This document shows, in pieces, positions 1 through 10,773 of a DNA stretch of 64,000 bases. The translations under genes were made by a program, and so were the position numbers. This DNA comes from Terfezia claveryi (Eukaryota; Ascomycota; Pezizomycetes; Pezizales; Pezizaceae): the NCBI GenBank assembly GCA_015179025.1, contig WHUX01000223.1, forward strand, positions 19,197-83,196. Direction: 5' to 3'. A model generated the notes under the pieces. That model was given only the letters and a program-made list of their open reading frames with translations. It ran no database searches and was not told the DNA's origin. The first letter of the stretch is position 1, and every line of letters starts with the position of its first letter.

Positions 1-2550
1 GCTCGTTCAGCAAGTCCATCGGCCTGAGGGTGATAGGCAGTGGAGAGGTGGAGAGTTATATTGAGCTTCTGGTTAAGCTCCTTGAGGAATCTGGAAGCAA
101 ACTATGGACCGCAGTCAGAGATGATATGTCGGGGAAGGCTATAGAGTCTCCATATCTCGTTAATATAGTTATTAGCACCATCGAATACTGTCCATGTAGT
201 TTTTGCCGAAATATAGTGTTGTACTTTCATAAACCGGTCCGTGATAATGAGTATTGCATTGAAACCTTCTGACTCTGGTAGCTCACCAACGAAGTCCATA
301 GCTATTTCCTCAAATGGTCGTTCCCCAGTTGGCATTGGTACCAACTTCGTTTGCCTGCTATGCCTATCTGCCTTTGCTTTCTGACACTTAGTACATCCTG
401 CCACATAGTTCGCTATATCTTCCTGCCACTTATCCCATGTAAAGTTCCTTGACACTAGCTTTTAAATACGATGTCTTCTCCAATGTCCTGCCACTTAACT
501 ATCATAGTGCTGTCTTAGCACTTCCAACTTAAACTCGGGGGGTACCACCTATAGTCCATCTTTCTTCTGCTATCCGGCCACATCTATTCCTTCCACTTTA
601 ACATCTTCGGCTTCCTTTTCATCCTCTTCCCCAAGTACCATTAGCTGTCTATCTTCGAAAAATCTAGCATCCATGCCTGATTTCTCTTCCCCTAAACATC
701 TAGACAGGCTATCAGGCTTACCCATCTTCGAACCGGGTCTGTAGTGAATGTAGTAGATGAATTCGGACATGCGGAGGTACCAGGTGGCTTGACGAGAGTT
801 GAGCTTCTGCTTGATATTGAAATATTGTAACCCTTGGTGGTCTGTATAGATGTTCACTGGAACGCCAACCAACCAATCTTACCACTTCCGGAAGCAATCC
901 ACGATTGCAAACAACTCTTTATCGTGGATAGGCCAGTTGCGTTGAGCTACGGAGAGGGTTTTGGCATGGTATTCAACAGGATGAATCTGTTTTCATCTAT
1001 TGAAAACATGGTATTAAGAGAGGATACCAGCAATAGCTTGATTACTAGCATCAGTTTCTATGATTGTCTCAAGTTATCTGTCAAACTGTGTGAGGATAGG
1101 GGCGGTGACGAATTGTTCTCGGAGGTCATTAAAGGCTTGCTGTTGTTCGTGTCCCCAACTGAAAGGAACATCCTTTGTCAAGTCAATTAAGGGGCGTGCC
1201 TTTGCACTATAGTTGGCAATGAATCAACTATAGTAGTTAGCGAAGCCTAGAAATACTTGAACCTCTTTCTTCTTGGTAGGAATAGGCCACTTGGATATAG
1301 TTTCAAGCTTGGAGGGATCCATTTGGACATGTTGACCATTAATAATATGACTGAGGAATAAGGTCTCTTGGACATGGAACTCAGACTTCATAAGGTTAAT
1401 GGCTAACCCATGTTGGATGTATTGCTGAAGAACTTTTTCAACTATTTGTTGATGTTCTTCCTCGGTCTCACCTCCGTAGATGAGTATGTCATCCAAGTAC
1501 TAGATACATCTTTCCATATCCTTGAAGATCATATTCATCATCTCTTGAAAGATAGCGGGGGCATTGGTCAACCCAAATAGCATCACGGTATACTCAAACA
1601 GTCCCTTCTTTGTCCTAAACGCTGTCTTCCATTCGTCTTCTGATGCAATCCTGATGAGGTTATACACATTCTTAAGGTCCAATCGGGTGAACCATTTACC
1701 TCCACGAGTTCTATCGAGCAACTCTGAGATAAGAGGAAGTGGGTATTTGTTTAGTACTGTGAGATGGTTAAGGGCTCGGTAATCGACACATAGCCTTAAG
1801 GATCCGTTTTTCTTTCGAACAAATAGGATAGGAGCACCGGCAGAGGAGCGTGATTGTCGGACTTTGGTAGTAGGAAGGTTCTCATCAAGGTACTTCTGGA
1901 GTACTTCGTCTTCTTCCCATGTGGTCTTATAGATAGCCCCGAATGGTATCTTTACGGTTGGGTCTTGGAGAGGGATTTCGTAGTCCCATGGCTTGTATTC
2001 AGGGAGTCTAGCTACCTGTTTTGTAGTAAAGCAATGTGCATAATGAGAGTATCGTTCGCGTGCGTCAATAATAAGCACAATCTCGCCATCCTCTAGTGGC
2101 TCTTCAACTTCAAGAACAGAAATAGTAGGAATCCATCTAACAGAACACGGAATAATCAAACCTGTAGAGACCTGTCTCAGGCACCTGTCCTGAGTATCCA
2201 CCAAAAATCCATTCTCTTCCAACTAAGACAAACCCAAAATAACATCCTTCTTCCCAATATCCAAAACTTCGGCATCCATCTTGAACTTACCCAAAAAACA
2301 AGAAGAGGAATCCAACATATCAAACCTAGTATTAACCACATATTTTCCTCCAGAAATTCGAGATCCATCTCCTTGCCTAACTCTAACTTCCTTAGCTCTT
2401 TTCCAAATTCCCAACTTAACTGCCAATCTTTTTCCAACGACTGGAGCACTAGCTTCACAGTCTACCACTGCTTTAACTTCTTCCCCAGCGATGAGAATTC
2501 GGACCGTCAGGAGAGGAGAATGTTTAGGAGTACATCTGATTGTAGGTGAA
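1..2550 (-). pseudogene. pol (protease-RT-RNase H-integrase) of left-edge gypsy element
   Basis: Reading down the minus strand: a protease segment around 2470-2230 whose active-site tetrad reads DCEA rather than the usual D-S/T-G-A; reverse transcriptase from about 2220 to 1225, including LRLCVDYRALN, FTRLDLKN and YLDDILIYGG; RNase H around 1150-700 (ETDAS, DKELFAIV, YTDHQGLQYF); and integrase from about 530, with the zinc-binding C-x2-C (CTKCQKAKADR) and the first catalytic Asp region (AMDFVGELPES). In-frame stops at about 1500, 1240, 1080, 1010 and 920 come mostly from Gln codons. The integrase core is cut by the window edge. Confidence 0.88.
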
Positions 2551-2559
2551 GTACTCCTT

Positions 2560-4276
2560 ACTCGTTTCCCAATTCTTCTTCCTCAGAGCCAAGCTCTGTG
2601 ATCCGAAGCTATCCTTTATCGGTTCGAGCCTTTTTATTGGTAGGTACTAATGCCTAGCTAGTACTGGTGGTATTTTTTGGCTTAGTAGTAGGTTCAGTAG
2701 CGACTTTTCCATGCCTACACTCAGCCGCTCGATAGCCAGTATATCTACAAGACAAGCATCTTCCTTCTCACATTCTTGCATCTCGTATTGCTTCAGAGAT
2801 TTGTACATCCCTTGTACTTGCTCTATTACTGGAGAGTACTCTACTCCGAGGTTGTATTCGTTCCTCAAATGTACGCTTCTTTGATACTGGTTGGGTTGGA
2901 AGAGGATTGCGGTTGCGGCTTTGAAATTCAGTACCAATGACATCCATCTTGATGAGTTTTTGTCTCTAGAGAATAGGTTGTTATCGGAGCTGCTCGTAGT
3001 GAGCTATGGATATACGGAGGTTATGAGGAAGGTTAGAGATAATTATGTTAATTATCTGGGCATCAGGGATCTTAGCATAGGTATTAAGTCGGTTGATTTC
3101 CGTAAGATAATCAATGATAGATCCTGTCTTTTTTAGCTGCGTTATCTCTTGATATGATTGGTCTCCCTAATAATGATCCCCATAGTATATCTTCATAGCC
3201 TTCTTCACCTCGTCCCATGTAGTGTAACTTATTCCATTAGCCTTCCACCAATCCAATACCTTCCCTTCCAAACATAAACCAATATATGCGAGCTTCTGAC
3301 TTTCATTTCGAGTAAGGGTAATAAGGAAGTAATCATCTATCTGAAGGATCCAGCCTTCTAACTATACTCGTTCACCCTTAAACTTCGTAGGAGGAGGTGC
3401 TTTTCCTGCAACTTGTACTGATAGTACTGGTGGTTGTGGTGGAGTAGGATCTCGTAGTGGTCCTACTGGTGGAACTTTTGGTGGTCATGGTAGGGGGTTC
3501 CCTGCTGCTTGTTCCAACCATTCTGTAAAGCCATTGTGTGGTGGGATGGGTCGTGGTGCTAGTACCCGTCCTTCTAGCTGAGTGAGCTGATTCTCTATCT
3601 CATCGAACCGGTTCTCTATTGTTCCAAATCATCGATTATAGTGAAGATAGTGTTGCTTGGCTTGATTTCTTAGCCATCCGATATTGTGGTGGACAATTTT
3701 GAATTCATCAGCTTGAGTATTTTGTCTTTTAAGGATTAAATCCTGTATTTGAGTGAGTGCAGCACTAGTATCACTTGATAACTTAGCTTGTCCCGTAGTA
3801 GCAGCATTGGCTGTATTCTGGACATTGGCTGCTATTCACTGAATAAAGGTGGAATTGGATTGTTATGCTACCTGAAGCTTGCGGACTTCTCGTAAGGCTG
3901 CTTCTTTATCTTCCTCTAGCTGTTTGAGGAGCTTCATAGTTGCAGAGGAATCTGGTGCTGGTGTTCGGCAATGAAACGCTGGTTGCTTGCCTTTTTATGA
4001 TAGTCCTGGCTGTGTAGAACTCGAAAATAGTGGTGGTGGCACTGATAGTACAACTGATCGAATAATGGGCTCTTCTGACGAAGTAGATATAGATACTGGT
4101 GGTTCAATCTGATGAGGTCCCCATGCATTTTGTGCTTAAAATGGACTTTGAATAGATGTGTATTCTCACTGAATAAATTCTTCAGCCTATTGTTGGGCTC
4201 GAGCGACACTATTATTATCATTATTAGCCATGTGGTCGTCAGACCCAGTACCAAGTAGTCCTCTAAGTATAGACAT
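2560..4276 (-). pseudogene. gag of left-edge gypsy element
   Basis: The reading frame starts at ATG 4276 or 4231 on minus and can be followed to about 2560. It is interrupted by several TAG stops, nearly all where CAG (Gln) would fit. It contains a Gln-rich N-terminal part, a Pro-rich segment, a capsid-like region (PPPTKFKGERV, then WILQIDDYFLITLTR) and a C-terminal zinc-knuckle relic CLSCRYTGYRAAEC near 2740. In that knuckle the expected His is Tyr (CAT to TAT), again a C-to-T change. The product would be the capsid/nucleocapsid precursor; this copy cannot make it. Confidence 0.8.
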
Positions 4277-4325
4277 ATTAGTGTCGGAGGTAGTGTCTAT
4301 ACGGTATTATAAACAAGCGGTGTAA

Positions 4326-4949
4326 TGTTATAGGCGGGCTGTAACTACGAATATACAAGTTGGTGGTGAAGGTATAAAGAGGTTATCGGTAATAAATTAC
4401 AAGTATAAACACAGTAACAACTCGGGTGTAAAGCGGACTCGATAAGAGTAAAGCTATGTGTAGACTTAGAACACCACTTAGGTCTTATTGTATTAACTAT
4501 ATAAAAGCGGTAGCTTATATAGAAGCGTTGATCTGATAACTCATTATCAGATCTGACGACACTTCCCTTAACAGCTTAGTAGAACTGACATCAGATGGTT
4601 GCCTAGAATAGGAAGATGCTTCCTATTTAGGAACCCTGCAGTCTGACATACATTGATTAGGCAGCCTGAACTTTAACACATTGCAGTCAGACTATCATAC
4701 AGAAGATAAACTTGCATACAACGAATAACAATATAGAATAACGAACATAAGAACTTAATAGATATCTATAGAAGAGAGTACATATATAAGAACACATTCA
4801 GAGGTCACACACTTCCTTACTCCAATACCCGTCAATTCTGGACACATTACCTACATCTGTATGGTTGATCAAGCCATAGCAGTTAGCAGCCATAATTAGG
4901 TATTGGGATATTCCCTGTTGAGGGTAGGTCTCTTACCTGAGCCATAATA
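4326..4949 (-). repeat. 5' LTR of the left-edge gypsy element
   Basis: This stretch aligns along its whole length with the reverse complement of the solo LTR at 51091-51702. Shared blocks include a GTCTGACATACATTGATTAG segment and the terminal CTGTAAC. The inner boundary, read on plus, is TGTTATAGG at 4326. The outer terminus appears mutated (TATTATGG on minus instead of TGTTAAGG). Gag begins about 50-95 bp downstream on minus. No convincing tRNA primer-binding site is visible next to the LTR. Confidence 0.85.
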
Positions 4950-5171
4950 GTAGTCCTCTACACTTGGACAATCAACAATACTCATATAAATAACAAGCTC
5001 TATCCATATCTTGAGGTCCCTTATAGTTACTGACTTCCATGTTCACTTACTAGACCCCATAGCCTGAGTGCTCTGTTTAGAGGCTTGATATGTATTGGTG
5101 CTATCACAAAGAACCTCCCAGATCTTTAAGTCAAAAAAGTAGCTAAAGCACTCAATTGGAGAGGTTAGCTG

Positions 5172-5480
5172 CTATGGAAGTAGTGATTTTGCACCATACT
5201 CGTAACGCTCTAATAGTATGTACTCTTCCAGTAGTAATAGTGTGTATACTTCTGGTATTAATACATTCGAGTCTAAATCTGCTAAAGCCTTACATTTTTT
5301 TGCCTTTGGCTTTGAAGCTGCCTTTAGCTTCGGAGCTGCCTTTGGTTTCAGAGCTGCCTTTAGCTTTGGAGCTGCCTTTGACTTCAGAGCTGCCTTTGGC
5401 TTTGGGGAACATTTGCATTTTTTTGGAGGAGCCTTTGGCAATAGAGAAGCCTCTAGAGGACACTTGCATTTTGGAGGCAT
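5172..5480 (-). CDS. Hypothetical Lys/Ala/Pro hexapeptide-repeat ORF (102 aa)
   Basis: The frame opens with a true ATG (5480) and reads MPPKCKCP, then about six hexapeptides of the type (K/P/L)KxKAA encoded by an 18-bp tandem repeat (about 5320-5410). A non-repeated acidic/hydrophobic tail (EVYTLLLLEEYILLERYEY) follows. Two KCKC pairs flank the repeat. I recognise no family. The basic repeat resembles histone H1-like tails, but simple 18-bp repeats keep frames open by chance. It lies in AT-rich DNA next to a gypsy LTR, so it may belong to a decayed element. Confidence 0.35.
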   Translation of the reverse strand: MPPKCKCPLEASLLPKAPPKKCKCSPKPKAALKSKAAPKLKAALKPKAAPKLKAASKPKAKKCKALADLDSNVLIPEVYTLLLLEEYILLERYEYGAKSLLP

Positions 5481-6222
5481 AGTTGTTTATAGATAAAGTA
5501 TGTATTTACAAAAACTAGCAATATGATCATAACATATCTACTTATATGTATATATGTCTTCATACATAATATCACGATATGTATTAATACATTCTTGATC
5601 AAAATGTTGTACTATAATAATAGCCATCGAGACCTGTGCTGCCAACTGTTGGTGTTGTTATATTAGTGTTGTTACTGCTTCTGGCTTAGTTGCTACTATA
5701 ATACAATGTTTAAATTATCTTAGCGATCCATGGGATATCATATATAATATAGAGCTTTTAGCATATATAGTAAATAGATTTATTTACACATACAGATACA
5801 TATATACATCTATCTACATATACATTTGTTACACATCTATACATATTCTTTTTATATATTAAATGAATTGATCCTTGACTAGTTATATATCTGTTCATCT
5901 ACTACTTGTAATTTATACAATACTAGAACACAGAAAATTACGTAGCAACACAGGAGAATTTGGTGTGCCATGCCAAGGCACTATTACGAAGTTGTCCCCC
6001 ATACAAAAAATTAATAAATTGCGCCAGACCCTCTGCGAGGGGTAGTGCAACCAGACTAAAGTTCACCATCTGACGTAAATAGTCTGCTAGTATAGGGCCT
6101 CGCTTTGACACCTGCATTCTATGCATTTCCAAAAATGTAATTGACTCTGATAATATCTCTAGAACTAGCTAGCTAAACACGCGGCAAACCCAAATTACTA
6201 CCCAAATCAGTGCCATATCACC
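5481..6222. other. AT-rich intergenic DNA, no gene seen
   Basis: Strongly AT-rich with many TATATA runs (around 5500-5930). No frame of convincing composition was found. It joins the gypsy-flanking DNA on the left to the minisatellite on the right. Confidence 0.6.
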
Positions 6223-6602
6223 GTGCAAATCAGCTTGGAATCCACCGTGCAAATCGACCTAGAAATCAGCGTGCAGTTCGGCCTGGAATCCACCGTGCAA
6301 ATCGACCTAGCAATCAGTGTGCAAATCAGCCTGGAATCCACCGGCAAATCGATCTAGAAATCAGCGTGCAAATGAGCCTGGAATCCACCGGCAAATCGAC
6401 CTAGAAATCAGCGTGCAAATCAGCCTGGAATCCACCGGCAAATCGATCTAGAAATCAGCGTGCAAATGAGCCTGGAATCCACCGGCAAATCGACCTAGAA
6501 ATCAGCGTGCAAACCAGCCTCGAATCCACTGTGCAAATCGACCTAGAAATCCGCATGCAAATGAGCCTGGAACCTACCGTGCAAATCGACCTAGAAATCA
6601 GG
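6223..6602. repeat. Minisatellite: 8 units of about 48 bp, each two 24-bp half-units
   Basis: Sixteen consecutive half-units alternate between type 1 (GTGCAAATCAGCCTGGAA...) and type 2 (GTGCAAATCGACCTAGAA...). Four of the type-2 half-units are 23 bp because they begin GGCAAAT. Eight 48-bp units minus four bases gives 380 bp, exactly the length seen. Units 3-6 also show a higher-order alternation (GATCTAG/GACCTAG paired with AAATGAG/AAATCAG), which points to duplication of a two-unit block. Confidence 0.95.
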
Positions 6603-6621
6603 AAATGTATGGGACTCTTGA

Positions 6622-6785
6622 AGTGCGATTGTGTAGCTCTCAGGAGTGCGATTATGTATAGCCCTCAGAGTGTGATTGTGTGTAGTTAGTTATTAGAGTG
6701 CAATTGTGTGTAGCTATTAGAGTGCGATCGTGTGTAGTTCTCAGAGTGCGATTGTGTGCAGCTATCAGACTGCGATTGTGTGTAG
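6622..6785. repeat. Second minisatellite, 24-bp period, about 7 copies
   Basis: Units of the form AGTGCGATTGTGTGTAGCT + MTCAG follow each other with few changes; one unit is 28 bp. The period is the same 24 bp as in the neighbouring array at 6223-6602, but the sequence differs. On minus the unit translates into an 8-residue Ser/His/Thr-rich repeat within an open frame, which could be an effect of the period being a multiple of three. Confidence 0.9.
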
Positions 6786-8588
6786 AGAGAACTCGTTAGG
6801 AACAGATTGAGAGGAAATATGGTGTGGGGAACGACGACTAGCCAGCTTATAAGGAAATAGGAAGAATGCACGCGCGATGTAGTTGGTAATGCACACAGGC
6901 AGATCTGCACAGCTCAGCGTTGACAATGCTGGCAACGTCCATGACAAATTGACGTTGCAGAGCTGCTCTTTTGTGTAGATAAACATTTCAATATCCTATT
7001 GACGTTGACTATGATTCAATCTAGTTAACATATACAAACTAAAAAATCCAAAGACGCCTTGCTCTGATCTCAGCTCTGATCTCACTGATCTCAGCTCTGA
7101 TACTAGCTCCGAACTCAGTAAATCTGGCCTCATATCTGGCCTCAGCAGCAATAAATTTTTCATCAAGCTTCGTTTGAAACAGTTCCTGCATTTTCCACAT
7201 TGCTGCCAACTATAAAGTATCAATTAGTAACTTCAGAGTGTATATACAAACCTGAGGTAATACTAACGCCAGCAAAACCATATGCCACCATGTACCCTTG
7301 CTGCATCCGGACGTATGAGTGAATTTCCCCTTTATCGGATAGCCAATGATTATACGACTGGGCGTTCTATGCCTACATATATGTTAGGATGTCACCTGTA
7401 AATCACTCTTCATTGTATTGCACTTACCTGCGTATTCACTCGCCTTCGCGACAATTTCCCGCGGAGTCCAACATACCGATAGCCTTTGATAAAGTGGTTG
7501 AGCATTGCAGACGAAGCGAGCAGAAACGAGACTGGAGAGAGAGTACGCAGACAGGATCGCTGGGATGGGAGAGAATGTATGTAGACAGGATCACTGGGAG
7601 AGAATGAAAAGCAGTAAAAAAGGAAGGATGGAGGATTTATAAAGTTGTTTGCTATAAGGCGTTTGCTATAAAGGCGTTTGCATCGGCTGCCAAGCACTAA
7701 GTAAACCAAGCCCGACAGGTTACATAAGCATGTGAGTCCTACGTGGGAAAAAATTCACACGCTTTCGTCCTTGGTCTGATCGAGACTCCTCTGATTGGTG
7801 CCAACTTAGTCTGGTTAGTGTCAACTGTGATGTGAAGGTTGTTCATTCTCTCAAACTACCTAGTCTGGCTTGCACTAGCCCCTCCCGCAAACTAAACCAG
7901 ACTACTCGTATACATATAACAAACATACAAACGGATATGCCAAGGCTAGGGGCATGGTTGCATACCGCATATGGTTGCATACCGTGTGCCAACCAGACTA
8001 AGCTCTTACCGGTACCCATCGACTGACGGACCGGGAAACGGAGGATAGGCTAGATATCTTGGCATGCCGGATAAATGAGGACTTTGTGACATAGACTTGA
8101 TAGAGAGACATCGACGTACGAACTTCACAGGAAAGAACTTCTTCTGAGCTGGTGCTCACAGACTTAACGTTACGTAGGTAACACTTGACAAAGCTTACTA
8201 TTGTAAAGCTTACTATTGTTTCTGACGATGAGACACTTGGAGTAAACGCTCAAACAATACGAGATCTGACGCACCTTAGCAATACTCTGTTGTCTTTCTA
8301 CCGTTAGTTGAGAGTGTGAGGTGTCTTTCTTTCGTTAGGTACATTTCTCCAGCATCTAATATCTCTGGTCTCTAGCTCATCTCTAGTCTACAATTTCCCA
8401 TTCCGGCACACAACCCCCTCATTCCTCCTTCGGTCCATTCCGATCCCCACACCGCTCTGCTCTGGCAACCTAGGTTTTAGGATTATCGGTAAATTCACGT
8501 TTGGGTTGTGTAATTTAATACTGATTAGTTAGCAGGTTTACAATGGGTGAAGAAACGAAAGTTTCCTTGGAAGACATCCTACTCGTCA
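6786..8588. other. Intergenic DNA; only short repeats and micro-insertions seen
   Basis: I see no supported gene. A short direct repeat of CTCTGATCTCAG occurs three times around 7059-7110. Several AGTCTGG-type motifs cluster at 7798-8000 and are listed separately. The frames present are short and start at non-ATG codons. An out-of-frame ATG at 8543 opens 18 codons that end at TAG 8597-8599, just ahead of the nuclease-like ORF. Confidence 0.5.
7798..8000. mobile_element. Cluster of AGTCTGG micro-insertions
   Basis: Site 1: TAGTCTGGTTA (7807-7817) between GTGCCAACT (7798-7806) and GTGTCAACT (7818-7826). Site 2: a 29-bp segment containing TAGTCTGGCTTGCAC (7859-7887) between two CAAACTA copies (7852-7858, 7888-7894). 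Site 3: GTGCCAACCAGACTA at 7986-8000, the reverse complement of TAGTCTGGTTGGCAC, with no clear flanking duplication. Read instead as one unit, 7861-8000 would be a 140-bp MITE with 15-bp terminal inverted repeats matching at 13 of 15 positions. The two readings cannot be separated from this locus alone. Confidence 0.55.
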
Positions 8589-9293
8589 ATGAAATCTAGA
8601 AAAGATATAGAAAAGAGGATAGGGATCACGACCCTAGATCTCTATGAGACGGCAATAGCGATCAAGGAAATGTTAGCATTGGCAGGATATAGCCTCGACG
8701 AGAAGGGTTTAGAAGCGATTAGTACGATCAAGCATGAAGTATACAAGGAACTTGCGAGATATCAAAGGGTCGGGGGTCATGGAACTCTTGTGGAAGCGAA
8801 TGCTAGTGATCTCGCTTTGCTCACCATCGTTCCGATTATCGACGAGTTCAAGCAAAAAACTGGCCGCCGTTCTGTGCGATTATTCCGAGAAAAGCAGATC
8901 ATATCTGTGGATGGTGAGACCGGTGGGTATGAGGAATTTGTTGTTATTGATGGGATCCAGGTTATGGAGGAAAAATATATCTTGATTATTGAGGCAAAGA
9001 GGGAATCACTAGGTGCCGCCATGGGTCAGTGTCTATTGGCGATGAAGGACATGGGTGACAGCAATAACGGAGGTGTTGTGTATGGGTTTGTGACCACCGG
9101 TGATAGTTGGAGGATGTTACGTTATGATGTTAGTGAGGGAAAATTCCTGGTGACAAACAAGATTGAGGCAGTATTTGATACGATGGGAAGGGACGAAGAG
9201 GGATGGATGAGCTCGTACTCAGTTATAGTGGATTGTGTCTATGCGGCATTGAGTGATGGAGGGATTGTAAAGAAGGATCTGGTCACCGAGTGA
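8589..9293 (+). CDS. PD-(D/E)XK nuclease-like protein (234 aa)
   Basis: The ORF from ATG 8589 has the layout of a restriction-endonuclease-like fold. A helical N-terminal region is followed by EEFVVIDGIQVMEEKYILIIEAK, in which the E-x-K pair (EAK) after hydrophobic strands is the likely catalytic signature. QCLLAMKDM follows as the helix that often carries the conserved Gln, then GGVVYGFVTTGDSWRML as the next strands. The C-terminal part has a hydrophobic helix (IVDCVYAALSDGGIVKK). Such stand-alone or domain-fused nucleases are expanded in fungi and are often linked to ATPase modules or effector-like proteins. The frame is open upstream to 8547 without an ATG, and the ATG at 8543 is in another frame, so the N-terminus may be damaged. 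Biological role unknown. Confidence 0.6.
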   Translation: MKSRKDIEKRIGITTLDLYETAIAIKEMLALAGYSLDEKGLEAISTIKHEVYKELARYQRVGGHGTLVEANASDLALLTIVPIIDEFKQKTGRRSVRLFREKQIISVDGETGGYEEFVVIDGIQVMEEKYILIIEAKRESLGAAMGQCLLAMKDMGDSNNGGVVYGFVTTGDSWRMLRYDVSEGKFLVTNKIEAVFDTMGRDEEGWMSSYSVIVDCVYAALSDGGIVKKDLVTE

Positions 9294-9439
9294 TGAGGTA
9301 TAGGTATTTCACGATTGTTTCGTTTAATTTTTTTTGAGGGGGAGTGGAAATACTAGGGATTGTTTTATGTTGTTTTGCCCTCCCGGAGATTCATTTATGT
9401 CTCATGGGGGTGTCAGGGGGCGCAGAGTATGGGAGTATT

Positions 9440-9553
9440 TGTAGTGGATGTAATAGAATAAATGATAGGGAATCAAATGGCATCAGGAATTCCCAGTGGG
9501 GAATTAGCCCCACAAGCTGGAGAAATCTACACACAGGGATGATTAGGGCCTTT
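9440..9553 (+). mobile_element. Tad1-type LINE RT fragment
   Basis: The translation contains GIRNSQWGISPTSWRNLHTGMIRA, close to the post-RT segment of the full LINE at 15393-22397 (GIGNSQWGISPMSWRNLYTG, near 20900-20965). The match covers about 110 bp and has no intact flanks, so this is an isolated relic. Confidence 0.8.
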
Positions 9554-10773
9554 CCAACAAGTACCCCCTGAGATCCCTACACACCTCTGGAACTGTATGT
9601 TCGCATAACGCTGTGGATCATGTGCTAACGCCAATTTAGGAAATTGTAGACATGCAAAATGGGCAGAAATGATTGAGCACGAACTCCTCGCCATGGAAGA
9701 AAGCATGAAACATTCGTATATGATGATGAGCGGCTCATGCAAGAGGACACAAAGCCAGTGCCTTCGACTGCATAATATGTACTATTGAGTGTGTGGTCTA
9801 TTACCTCCGGTTGGGGGAACGGCAGCAAAAGGATTGCGTCATGGGCCAGACTTGGGATACGGCGTTTCACTTTGGATCCTGTTTTCGGTACTTTGCCAAC
9901 CTCCGATCCCTCGCGCTTCATACCTGTGGGGCACTGATTTGGAATCAAATGCCTTGCAATGTATACTTCTACTTCGTTTATCTTTTTTTCTTAATGCAAG
10001 TTTATGAAGCCATGAGGGTGGTGTGGTTATGGTGAATAAAACAACAGCGGATGAGAGAATTGCTTATTGTATTCTCGCCTACAGATACTAACATATATTG
10101 TATATATATGTACGTAATGTATTAACAACGTATCATACCTATATATATATTAAATATACATTAAGCTATATTGTTTGTACGTATGCAATTACTCCAGACC
10201 AGAACTCCAGGCCAGAGCCAAGACTGCCTGCAACAACCACAAAGAATTCATCCAACAATTGTATGTAGGTACATCCCTCCATGGCAAACTGTCGGACCCC
10301 ATACATTGATCCCCAGCACCTCAGATATGGGCATGAGGCTCATGCTATCACAGGGACCCAGAGTACACACACTCCGCAGCTCCTGATCAATATACCTTCT
10401 CCCCTCCAGAAAAGTGGTTTACTGGCTCTGTGTGGAGGATATACCCTTGCCTTGTTGCTGTAAGATTACGAGGTTATGCAGCGAAGGAATCGTGAAGAGA
10501 ATTTGTTCGTGTATATTCAAAGAGGAGAAATATCTAGATATCGCTATAGGCTTATTGCTATGGTCCTAGTGCTCTACCTCCCTAATACATGAACGCAGTC
10601 TTTTGCTGCTTATATAGACGGTCCAATCCATCACTTTCCTTCCTGGGAATCCTTGCTAATGTTGCTTTGCCATCTCTTTCCTGTTCAGGCTTAGGGCGAA
10701 CGGCGAGAGTATTTCCCACAGTTGCTGCTCAAGTCCCTGTACACAGTGTTCCGCCTCTACCCCTCCCACGAAG
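9554..10773. other. Intergenic region, nothing recognised
   Basis: Several overlapping short frames exist on both strands (9625-10035) but none shows a motif I recognise. A TATATA-rich patch lies at 10090-10170. The last 200 bp may hold the former promoter of the DUF726-like pseudogene that starts at 10774. Confidence 0.4.

Larger units (their letters stand above)
1..4949 (-). mobile_element. Ty3/gypsy LTR retrotransposon, partial and RIP-inactivated
   Basis: On the minus strand the order is 5' LTR (4326-4949), gag (about 4276-2560), protease, reverse transcriptase, RNase H and integrase, running off the left edge. The order RT-RNase H-integrase places it in Ty3/gypsy. The frame is repeatedly cut by TAG codons where a Gln is expected, for example just before the YLDD motif of RT near 1500. 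This is the C-to-T at CpA pattern of repeat-induced point mutation. The 3' LTR and any chromodomain lie outside the window. A solo LTR of the same family, in opposite orientation, is at 51091-51702. Confidence 0.9.

Noticed and set aside
834..1190. Plus-strand ORF within the gypsy RNase H region
   Set aside because: Shadow of the minus-strand pol frame.
7861..8000. 140-bp MITE with AGTCTGG inverted repeats
   Set aside because: Possible locally, but the other sites show single, unpaired motifs with their own flanking duplications, so a shared TIR element is not needed.
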